From positions 1 through 30,232 of the forward strand of contig JAFTKI010000072.1 in assembly GCA_017453335.1 (NCBI GenBank): DNA of 30,232 nt, in the 5' to 3' direction. Shown in pieces: positions 1 through 6,750 of the stretch (positions are counted from its first letter, which is position 1; every line of letters starts with the position of its first letter). This stretch comes from Clostridia bacterium (lineage in GTDB: Bacteria; Bacillota_A; Clostridia; Oscillospirales; CAG-272). The position numbers were made by a program, and so were the translations under genes. The notes below the pieces were generated by a model that was not told the origin of the DNA, did not search any database, and saw only the letters and a program-made list of their open reading frames with translations.

Positions 1-488
1 AGGACAATATTCTTACCTCCGTGTAGTTGTTTGTTGTGGTGACTACATTTTACACCTTGGTGAGAATATTGTCTATACTTTTTTCGGGTGTTGCACTTAT
101 TATTATAATCTGCCCTCCCTTGTGTAAAGGGAGGCTCATTACCGCCCGACAGTACACCTAAAGGGTATAACACGCTATACCTTGCGAGCAAGGCGTGTGA
201 AAAAGAGTACGAACAAAACTGTCCGTACTCCTTTTGTTGTAGGCGGGGGTCATCTCCCGCCGCTTTGCTTAGTTAATATTTTTCGTAACGGCGGCAGCAA
301 GCCACCGCCCTACGATATTATCGGCAGGTAAAACCTGCTTTATGGAAGGCACCCTTTGCGGTGTGCTTTTTTCGTTGGTGGATTAGAACGCGAGCGCGAC
401 CGAGACGACTATATTTGCGAGGTGCAACGCCGCCCGAGGCGTGGATAGAGGATCTCTCTTTTTTGATCCTTAAAAAACTCCAAAGAAC
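1..488. other. Gene-free, hairpin-dense left edge
   Basis: I see no credible coding region here. The stretch is a chain of inverted repeats: 2-74 (long imperfect hairpin followed by a T-run at 79-84), 114-134 (CCTCCCTT/AAGGGAGG), 180-193 (CCTTGC/GCAAGG), 205-230 (GAGTACG/CGTACTC), 242-261 (GGCGGG/CCCGCC), 283-315 (TCGTA+GGCGG/CCGCC+TACGA), 324-338 (GCAGGT/ACCTGC) and 348-372. The sequence around 390-440 resembles the GC-rich spacer of the MITE-like element at 18959-19193. Parts are probably degenerate intergenic repeats, and the 2-84 hairpin may be the terminator of a gene, or the end of a mobile element, lying left of the window. Confidence 0.6.
348..372 (+). terminator. Rho-independent terminator-like hairpin
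   Basis: A GCACC/GGTGTGC stem is followed directly by six T residues (367-372). It follows no gene visible in the window, so it may belong to a transcript entering from the left or be part of the repeat cluster. Confidence 0.4.
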
Positions 489-517
489 TTGACAAAAAAG
501 TGAAAAAAGAATATAAT
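489..517 (+). promoter_or_regulatory. Consensus sigma-A promoter of the zinc-ribbon gene
   Basis: TTGACA (489-494), a 17-bp spacer and TATAAT (512-517): a perfect vegetative promoter. The predicted start is near 524, giving a ~40-nt leader with an AGGAGGT ribosome binding site at 550-556 and ATG at 563. Confidence 0.9.
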
Positions 518-562
518 ATACTTGTACTGGACTGAAAAATTAAATCTATAGGAGGTATTCGT

Positions 563-1108
563 ATGATTTGTCCAAATTGTAATAGGTTCGTTCAGGACGG
601 CAGCGAGTTTTGCGTAAACTGCGGTGCAAAATTGTCTGTACATCAGCAACCGCTCGCATCCGAGCAACCATCCGCTTCCCCAAATCTTTGCCCACACTGC
701 AGTGCCGTGGTTGAACCGAGCAACGCATTTTGCATGAATTGCGGCGCACAACTGGCAGCCCCTGCGCAGAATATGCAGTACGGCGCCCCCTCACAGCCTT
801 ATAATCCCAATATGGCTCCCTCCGCTCAGCCCGCAAGCTCCGGTGGATTCTGCGGAAAAGGCGTGCTGGCTTTGGTCATGTCCGTGATTTCCCTGACCTT
901 CTCGTTTTCTTTGCTGGCACCGTTCTTCGGTATTTGCGGCATTCTGGGAATCATCTTCGGTGCCGTTGGCATGAAGCAAGCCCGCGCCCAGAACCTCTCC
1001 GGCAGAGGCTTGGCAGTTGCAGGCTTGGTGGTTGGTATCGTTGCAACCATTTTCTCCTACCTGTTCGGCTTGCTCGTGTTTTTTGACTTCTTAGCATATC
1101 TGGTATAA
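563..1108 (+). CDS. Double zinc-ribbon DUF4190-like membrane protein
   Basis: 181 aa. Two N-terminal zinc ribbons of the CPNC...CVNC and CPHC...CMNC type (roughly residues 4-25 and 43-63) each end in the 'NCGA' signature. A Pro/Ser/Asn/Gln-rich linker (about 70-95) follows, then two hydrophobic segments (about 98-135 and 147-180) rich in Gly/Val/Ile/Phe that resemble the DUF4190 domain. The zinc ribbons are probably cytoplasmic and tethered to the membrane by the C-terminal hairpin. The exact role is unknown; such proteins are common in Firmicutes and may sense or scaffold. It is a single-gene transcript, with its own consensus promoter and a bidirectional terminator shared with convergent glnA. 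The start is fixed by AGGAGGT six bases upstream of ATG. Confidence 0.85.
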   Translation: MICPNCNRFVQDGSEFCVNCGAKLSVHQQPLASEQPSASPNLCPHCSAVVEPSNAFCMNCGAQLAAPAQNMQYGAPSQPYNPNMAPSAQPASSGGFCGKGVLALVMSVISLTFSFSLLAPFFGICGILGIIFGAVGMKQARAQNLSGRGLAVAGLVVGIVATIFSYLFGLLVFFDFLAYLV

Positions 1109-1111
1109 TCC

Positions 1112-1160
1112 AAACAACAAAACGGATACCCTTGAACCAAGGGTATCCGTTTTGTTGTTT
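1112..1160. terminator. Bidirectional terminator between DUF4190 gene and glnA
   Basis: A perfect 22-bp stem (1112-1133 with 1139-1160) with a 5-nt loop. The outer part of each arm is A/T-rich, so a T-rich tail forms on either strand. It ends one base before the glnA stop codon, so both convergent genes share it. Confidence 0.95.
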
Positions 1161-1161
1161 A

Positions 1162-2586
1162 TTACAGATTGTAGTATTTATCAAATTCTGCGGGGTTCGG
1201 GATCTTGGAAAGCTCACTGCACTCCTCACGCTTGGACTTGATGAAGTTCTTGATCAGTTCTTCGGGGAATACGCCGCCTGCGGTCAGGTAGTCGTGATCT
1301 GCCTCCAGAGCATCCAGAGCCTTGTCCAAAGACGTAGGCAGATGCGACAGCTTTGCCTTTTCCTCGTCGCTCAGATGATACAGATTTACGTCGTACGGAC
1401 CCCAGCCGTTTGCATGGGGATCGATCTTGTTCTTCACACCGTCAAGACCTGCCATCAGAATTGCCGCATAGCAGAAATAGGGGTTGCAGGTTGCATCGGG
1501 GTTACGAAGCTCAAAACGGCGCTTGTTCGGCGTCTTTGCGTATGCGGGGATACGGATAACGGCACTGCGGTTGGAGGTTGCGTAGCCAACGGTTACGGGA
1601 GCCTCGAAGCCGGGAACCAGACGCTTGAAGGAGTTGGTGCTGGGGTTGGTGATGGCGCACAGAGAATTGATGTGCTTGAGAAGTCCTCCCATGAAATAGT
1701 GTGCGGTCTCGCTCAGGTGTGCGTATCCGTTATCATCGGAGAATACAGGCTCACCGTTCTTCAAAAGCAGCATGTGAACGTGCATACCGCTACCTGCCTC
1801 GCCGTAAACGGGCTTGGGCATAAAGGTTGCGCTCTTGCCGTACTTGAGAGCCGTGTTGTGGATGATATACTTGATCATCATGGTTGCATCAGCCATCTCG
1901 GACATCTTACCAAGCTGAGGCTCGATCTCAAACTGACCAGACGCTGCTACCTCGGGGTGATGATAGTTGATGTCGATTCCCGCTTCCTTCATCAGCATGA
2001 CCATCTCACTGCGGCACTCGTAGGAGATATCAAACGGCTTTGCGATGTGGTAGTTTTTCTGCTTGGGAACAACAACGCCCATGCCCTCTGTTGCGCTGTT
2101 CCAGTAAGACTGCTTTGCATCCACGGAATAGCCAACGCTCTTGGAGGTGACCTCCCAGCCCACTTGGTCGAACAGATAGAACTCAAATTCGGGCAGGATC
2201 AGCATCGTGTCGGCAATGCCCAGATCCTTCATATACTGCTCGGCGGCAAGCACGATGTTTCTGGGGTACTGCGGCAAGGGACGGTTTTCGGGGCTGGCAA
2301 TGATCATCGCGTTACCCGTCATCGACAGTGTGGGGATCGTGCAAAAGGGATCCACAACTGCGGTATCGGGATCGGGAATGAACACCATGTCGCTCTTTTC
2401 CACCACGGCGTAACCGTAGTTCGAGGCATCGAAGCCGATACCGCTCTTCATGGTATCCTCGGAAAAGTTTTCGGCGGGGATGGTGACGTGACGGTACTGT
2501 CCGTTGATGTCCACCATTTTAAAGTCCACCATTTTGATCTCTTTTTCTTTGATGATGGCGAGAATATCTTGTACGCTTTTTGACAT
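1162..2586 (-). CDS. glnA: Glutamine synthetase, type I
   Basis: 474 aa. Makes glutamine from glutamate, ammonia and ATP, the main entry of ammonium into metabolism; the family is a cytoplasmic dodecamer. Family blocks are all present: the beta-grasp N-terminus, the metal-ligand block LPEFEFYLFD, NYHHPEVAASGQFEIE, the ATP/glutamate block GEAGSGMHVHM, NPSTNSFKRLVPGFEAP, RSAVIRIPAY and ELRNPDATCNPY. Length fits the GSI class. A longer reading from TTG at 2601 exists, but a GGAGG motif sits eight bases before ATG 2586, so MSKSVQD is the better start. It has its own consensus promoter and no linked glnR/ntcA-like regulator. It lies just downstream of tgt on the same strand. Confidence 0.97.
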   Translation of the reverse strand: MSKSVQDILAIIKEKEIKMVDFKMVDINGQYRHVTIPAENFSEDTMKSGIGFDASNYGYAVVEKSDMVFIPDPDTAVVDPFCTIPTLSMTGNAMIIASPENRPLPQYPRNIVLAAEQYMKDLGIADTMLILPEFEFYLFDQVGWEVTSKSVGYSVDAKQSYWNSATEGMGVVVPKQKNYHIAKPFDISYECRSEMVMLMKEAGIDINYHHPEVAASGQFEIEPQLGKMSEMADATMMIKYIIHNTALKYGKSATFMPKPVYGEAGSGMHVHMLLLKNGEPVFSDDNGYAHLSETAHYFMGGLLKHINSLCAITNPSTNSFKRLVPGFEAPVTVGYATSNRSAVIRIPAYAKTPNKRRFELRNPDATCNPYFCYAAILMAGLDGVKNKIDPHANGWGPYDVNLYHLSDEEKAKLSHLPTSLDKALDALEADHDYLTAGGVFPEELIKNFIKSKREECSELSKIPNPAEFDKYYNL

Positions 2587-2619
2587 GATTTTTTCCTCCA
2601 AATCAAATTCTATGATAAA

Positions 2620-2648
2620 ATTATATCACTTTTTCAAGTTACTGTCAA
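2620..2648 (-). promoter_or_regulatory. Consensus sigma-A promoter of glnA
   Basis: On the minus strand, TTGACA (2648-2643), a 17-bp spacer and TATAAT (2625-2620): a perfect match. The predicted start is near 2613, leaving a leader of under 30 nt, too short for a riboswitch. The promoter starts only 16 bp after the tgt stop, so tgt read-through could add to glnA expression. Confidence 0.9.
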
Positions 2649-2664
2649 TAGGTTGTTTTCCGTC

Positions 2665-3810
2665 TCAGTCTGCAAGTCTCTCTCCCAGAATGTTGCGGTA
2701 TTTCTGATAGAAGGACTCGAAATATCCGCCGTCCAGTGCCTCGCGGATCTTGCGCGTCAGGTTGTTGTAGAAATACAGATTGTGCGTAACAGCAAGATGC
2801 ATTCCAACCGCTTCCTTTGCCTTGAGCAAGTGCCGCACGTAAGAGCGGCTGTAATTGCGGCAGGCGGGACATCCGCAGTTTTCATCAAAGGGACGGGGAT
2901 CCTTGGCGTATTTTTCGTTCATCAGGTTCATCTTACCGTTCCAGGTAAAGAGATTTCCGTGACGCGCGTTTCGGCTGGGCATCACGCAGTCGAAGAAATC
3001 TACGCCGTAGTGAACCGCCTCCAGAATATTGCAGGGTGTACCCACTCCCATCAGATAACGGGGCTTGTCCGCAGGCATGTGCGGCTCGACCGCGTCGATA
3101 ATGCGATACATCTCCTCGGTAGGCTCGCCCACGGCAAGTCCGCCGATCGCATAGCCCTCACAGTTGACCTCGCGGATCATCTGCATATGCGCAATACGAA
3201 GATCCTCGTAGGTGCCGCCCTGGTTGATGCCGAACAGCATCTGCTGACGGTTGATGGTGTCGGGCAGTGCGTTCAAGCGATCCATCTCGGCACGGCAACG
3301 AACCAGCCAGCGATAGGTGCGCTCCATACTGTCCTTGCAGTATTTATGCGGTGCGGGATTTTCCACGCACTCGTCAAATGCCATTGCAATGGTGGACGCC
3401 AGGTGCGATTGGATCTGCATACTCTCCTCGGGGCCCATAAAGATCCGTTTACCGTCGATGTGAGAGGCAAAACGAACCCCCTCCTCGGTGATCTTGCGCA
3501 GGCCCGAGAGCGAAAAAACCTGAAATCCGCCGCTGTCGGTCAGAATCGGACGGTCCCAGTTCATGAATTTGTGAAGTCCGCCCATTTCGTAGATCAATCC
3601 GTCACCTGGACGCAGGTGCAGATGATAGGTGTTGGAAAGCTCGACCTGACAGTCGATCTCGCGCAGCTCCATCGTGTTGACTCCACCCTTGATCGCCGCA
3701 CATGTGCCAACGTTCATAAATACGGGGGTCTGAATGTCGCCGTGTACCGTGTGCAGCACTCCGCGGCGCGCTCTTCCCTCTTGTTTTAACAGTTCAAATA
3801 GCTTTGCCAT
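2665..3810 (-). CDS. tgt: tRNA-guanine(34) transglycosylase
   Basis: 381 aa. Exchanges G34 of tRNA-Asp/Asn/His/Tyr for preQ1 in the queuosine pathway. TIM-barrel signatures: ILTDSGGFQVFSL (about residue 90) contains the general acid/base Asp; FDCVMPSRNARHG (about 270) contains the nucleophilic Asp; the Zn site CGCPACRNYSRSYVRHLL (about 310-327) has the expected Cys residues, with a His further on (AVTHN). Length is normal for bacterial Tgt. An upstream in-frame start at 3837 exists, but AAAGGA lies before ATG 3810 and MAKLFELL is the usual beginning. queA is not in the window. No clear terminator separates it from glnA downstream. Confidence 0.96.
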   Translation of the reverse strand: MAKLFELLKQEGRARRGVLHTVHGDIQTPVFMNVGTCAAIKGGVNTMELREIDCQVELSNTYHLHLRPGDGLIYEMGGLHKFMNWDRPILTDSGGFQVFSLSGLRKITEEGVRFASHIDGKRIFMGPEESMQIQSHLASTIAMAFDECVENPAPHKYCKDSMERTYRWLVRCRAEMDRLNALPDTINRQQMLFGINQGGTYEDLRIAHMQMIREVNCEGYAIGGLAVGEPTEEMYRIIDAVEPHMPADKPRYLMGVGTPCNILEAVHYGVDFFDCVMPSRNARHGNLFTWNGKMNLMNEKYAKDPRPFDENCGCPACRNYSRSYVRHLLKAKEAVGMHLAVTHNLYFYNNLTRKIREALDGGYFESFYQKYRNILGERLAD

Positions 3811-3870
3811 GATACAAAGTCCTTTCTTTGGTAGCAAGAATACAGCTTGCTCCTGTTTGATTTATATTTT

Positions 3871-3935
3871 TTGCGGGAAAACCTTTTTGGAAAAAGGCTT
3901 TCCCGCACCCTTTCCAAAAACTTTTCACGCAAAAA
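3871..3935 (+). repeat. Palindromic intergenic repeat, copy A
   Basis: The core GCGGGAAA...TTTCCCGC (3873-3906) with an inner CTTTTTGGAAAAAG is a near-perfect palindrome, followed by an A/C-rich tail. About three quarters of positions match, in inverted orientation, the copy at 4554-4619. It lies downstream of the minus-strand membrane protein gene and upstream of tgt, so it may also act as a terminator. Confidence 0.7.
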
Positions 3936-3996
3936 GATTACATGAAATTCTATACGGTGTACGGAACCGGAGCAGGTGCCGTACAGTGAGCGTTCA

Positions 3997-4491
3997 TCAT
4001 GCAAAAACAGCATGTGTTATCACTTGTCCGGATACAAAAATTGCCAGATAAATTCCGATTTGGATGATCCAAAACCAAGCCTTTCCCTTTTTCCATCTTT
4101 TCGCTATTGTGGTCATGGTCAAAAAGGAGATCACACAAATCGGAAATCCGATCAAAAGCCACACCTCGTATTGCAACACGGGAATCACCGATACAAGCAT
4201 CCACGAAAAGTAAATGGGAGAAGAAACCAAAAAAGAATATCCGACAGCTCGCCGATGCGTGAGTGTGCAGTGTCTTTCGTGCTGTGTGATCTTTGCAAGA
4301 CCGATGGCGCTAAGTGCCATCACCGCGACGTAGAAAAGGCAAATTGCAATCAGTATCTCGGCAGCCATCGCACCCGAAACATTCCAGTAGAACACAAAAA
4401 ACAGCACACAGCACGCCGTTAAGCATATATAATCCTTGACGTTTCGTTGAAGATATTCCAATACACGAAAAAATGCTTTTTTGTGTTTCAT
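3997..4491 (-). CDS. Hypothetical multi-pass membrane protein
   Basis: 164 aa, family not recognised. A short basic N-terminus (MKHKKAFFRVLEYLQRN) is followed by four or five hydrophobic segments (about residues 22-42, 47-68, 84-105, 112-133 and 144-162) separated by short polar loops such as QHERHCTLTHRR and AKRWKKGK, consistent with an integral membrane protein with basic cytoplasmic loops. The longer reading from 4638 would run through the repeat copy at 4554-4619. AGGAAAGGA before ATG 4491 supports the shorter start. It stands alone between mutL and tgt and is flanked by inverted copies of one repeat family, which suggests an accessory gene. No function can be assigned. Confidence 0.65.
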   Translation of the reverse strand: MKHKKAFFRVLEYLQRNVKDYICLTACCVLFFVFYWNVSGAMAAEILIAICLFYVAVMALSAIGLAKITQHERHCTLTHRRAVGYSFLVSSPIYFSWMLVSVIPVLQYEVWLLIGFPICVISFLTMTTIAKRWKKGKAWFWIIQIGIYLAIFVSGQVITHAVFA

Positions 4492-4553
4492 CGAACATAA
4501 TCCTTTCCTAATTTGTTCGCTTGGAACAGCACAGTGCACCACACGTTTTTCTT

Positions 4554-4619
4554 TCCCTTTTGTACGAAAGCTTTTGAGGGGATGCGGGGAACACTTTTTT
4601 CCAAAAAGTTCCCCCGCAA
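4554..4619 (-). repeat. Palindromic intergenic repeat, copy B
   Basis: Inverted relative of copy A: core GCGGGGAAC...GTTCCCCCGC (4584-4617) around CTTTTTTCCAAAAAG, followed on the minus strand by CATCCCCTCAAAAGCTTT. It sits directly downstream of the mutL stop, where it probably also terminates the rex-mutL operon. Confidence 0.7.
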
Positions 4620-4634
4620 AAACCTCCTCTACCC

Positions 4635-6704
4635 TCAAAATCCCGTGCGGTCGAATTGCTTGTCGAGGGTGTGATGAGAAAGCTCAAGGGCAACGGGTCT
4701 GCCGTGGGGGCAGAAGGTGATATCGGGAAGCTCCATGAGCTTATCGACGATCCACTTGATATGTGCATCGGCGTAGATACGCCCTGCCTTGATTGCCGCC
4801 TTGCAAGCGGCTTGATAGAGTGCTTTTTCAAAGATGATGTCACGCGTCAGCTTTACGCCGCCCGTGGCATTGAGGATCCGCGCCGCCATCGCCCCCAGCA
4901 TATCGGCAACGGCAGAGGGCTCCACCGTTTCGGGAATTGCGGTGGCAGATACGGTGTTTCGCGCATACGTCAACGAAAATCCGATCTTTTCCAGCTCATC
5001 GGAGTATTCCCTCAGCGCCTCAACCTCAGCACTGGTCATCATCACATCCACAGGCAGCATCAGCATTTGCGAGACCACCTCGGTTTGCTGCAAGCCCTTT
5101 TTCAGTTGCTCGAACAGAATGCGCTCGTGTGCCGCGTGCTTATCGACCAACAGCATTTTTTCTTCCATTTCCACGATCACATAAGAATGGAACACCTCAC
5201 CCACAATGCGGTAATAGGGTTTTGCGATCTCGGTTGGTGCGGGGGCTTCCTGCCGATTCGGTACAGCAGGTTCTTGCACGGGCGCTTTCTGCTCTGGCGG
5301 CTGTTCGGGCTTGGATTCCGCCACGGGCTCCTTTGGAGCGGGAGATTCCTTTTGGATCCTGTTTTGCGACTGAGAAGGAACTTCCCGCACAGGCGGTACA
5401 ACGGGTGCTTTTTCTTCTACCGTTGGCAGATTTCCGCGCGTTCCGACCGTGTATTTGGCAGGATCGGCAGGAACCTGCGGCGCGCGCACCGTTTCCTTTT
5501 TTGGCGCGGTACCCGTATATAAATTGCGATATTCCTCGGCGGTCATGCGTGCCTGCGGCTGAGGCTGAAGATCGCCCTGCAGATCGTAGGAAAGCTGCCG
5601 CTTCTGCAGCGATTCGGGCTTGCCGTCCCGCACGGGAACAGTCGCATCCGAAACACGTCCCGAAAAGGCGGATTTTTTGCGCCCTCCCATATCCAACTGC
5701 ATGGCAGGGCGGGTGACGTTGTTTTCCAGCGCGGTGCGCACCGTATAGTAGATCGCCTCAAACACAGGCTTTTCGTTGGAAAATTTGACTTCTAACTTTG
5801 CGGGATGTACGTTCACGTCCACGCGTGACGGATTGATGGTGATAAACAGCACACACGTTGGGAACTTTTCGGGCGGCATATAGGAGGTATACGCCTGCTC
5901 CAGCGCCGCCATTGCGGTCTTGCTTTTCACAAACCGTCCGTTGATAAAAAAGTTTTGATGATTTCGGTTGGATTTAAAATTATCGCTTCTGCCGATAAAG
6001 CCCTCAACGCGGATACCGTCGGACTCACTCTCCACAGCGATCAAACGGGATGCAAACTCCTTGCCAAACACTGCGTACACTGTGTTTTGCAGATTGCCGT
6101 CCCCTGCCGTTTCCAAGCGTGTGTTTCCGTCCACGATCAAGCGGAAGGCAATTTTGGGATGCGATAGCGCGACCTTTTCGACGTTTGCGGTGACCGCCAT
6201 CGATTCGGTAACATCCTTTTTGAGAAACTTTCTCCGCGCGGGGACATTGGCAAACAGATTCTCCACGATCACCGATGTGCCGTTCGAGCAGCCCTGCTCA
6301 CGCACGTCAACGATCTCGCCGCCGTGTGCCTCCAGCACCGCTCCCAGCTCGGCATCCGCCGTTTTGGAAAGAATACGGATATCGGAGACCGATGCGATCG
6401 CCGCCAGCGCCTCGCCTCGGAAGCCCAGCGTCAGAATTCCGTCCAGATCCTCGGCGGTTTTGATCTTACTGGTTGCGTGACGGTGCAACGCCACAGGCAA
6501 TTCGTCGGGCTCCATGCCGCAACCATTGTCGGTCACACGCATAAAGGTCACACCGCCGTTCTGAATTTCCACCGTAACGCGCGTAGCACCCGCGTCAATG
6601 GCATTCTCCATCAGCTCCTTGATCACCGAAGCAGGTCGGTCAACGACCTCTCCCGCCGCGATCAGGTTTGCCACGGCAAAGGGTAATATATTGATCTTGC
6701 CCAT
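4635..6704 (-). CDS. mutL: DNA mismatch repair protein MutL (endonuclease type)
   Basis: 689 aa. Couples MutS mismatch recognition to strand incision. The N-terminal GHKL ATPase shows VVDRPASVIKELMENAIDAGAT, DNGCGM, LGFRGEALAAI and NVPARRKFLKK. A Pro/Glu/Lys-rich linker (about 370-490) joins it to the dimerisation/nuclease domain. The nuclease metal motif is DKHAAHERILFE (about 525), the family's DQHAxxERxxxE with Lys in place of Gln. The supporting motifs ACKAAIKAG and CPHGRPVAL are present near the C-terminus, so this is the nicking type typical of organisms without MutH. The start is supported by AAAGGAG seven bases upstream. It follows mutS by 46 nt as last gene of the operon. Confidence 0.97.
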   Translation of the reverse strand: MGKINILPFAVANLIAAGEVVDRPASVIKELMENAIDAGATRVTVEIQNGGVTFMRVTDNGCGMEPDELPVALHRHATSKIKTAEDLDGILTLGFRGEALAAIASVSDIRILSKTADAELGAVLEAHGGEIVDVREQGCSNGTSVIVENLFANVPARRKFLKKDVTESMAVTANVEKVALSHPKIAFRLIVDGNTRLETAGDGNLQNTVYAVFGKEFASRLIAVESESDGIRVEGFIGRSDNFKSNRNHQNFFINGRFVKSKTAMAALEQAYTSYMPPEKFPTCVLFITINPSRVDVNVHPAKLEVKFSNEKPVFEAIYYTVRTALENNVTRPAMQLDMGGRKKSAFSGRVSDATVPVRDGKPESLQKRQLSYDLQGDLQPQPQARMTAEEYRNLYTGTAPKKETVRAPQVPADPAKYTVGTRGNLPTVEEKAPVVPPVREVPSQSQNRIQKESPAPKEPVAESKPEQPPEQKAPVQEPAVPNRQEAPAPTEIAKPYYRIVGEVFHSYVIVEMEEKMLLVDKHAAHERILFEQLKKGLQQTEVVSQMLMLPVDVMMTSAEVEALREYSDELEKIGFSLTYARNTVSATAIPETVEPSAVADMLGAMAARILNATGGVKLTRDIIFEKALYQAACKAAIKAGRIYADAHIKWIVDKLMELPDITFCPHGRPVALELSHHTLDKQFDRTGF

Positions 6705-6717
6705 AGCGTCTCCTTTC

Positions 6718-6750
6718 TTCCCGTCCAGCAGGTCTGTTCCTGCGCGGGAA
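6718..6750 (-). other. Intercistronic hairpin between mutS and mutL
   Basis: TTCCCG and CAGG pair with CCTG and CGGGAA in the short mutS-mutL gap, ending just before the mutL ribosome binding site. There is no T-run, so it is not a terminator; it could stabilise the 3' end of mutS RNA or modulate mutL translation. Confidence 0.35.

Noticed and set aside
1..110. Insertion sequence end at the left edge
   Set aside because: The hairpin and following sequence have the feel of an IS terminus, but no transposase fragment is visible and I cannot match it to a family with confidence.
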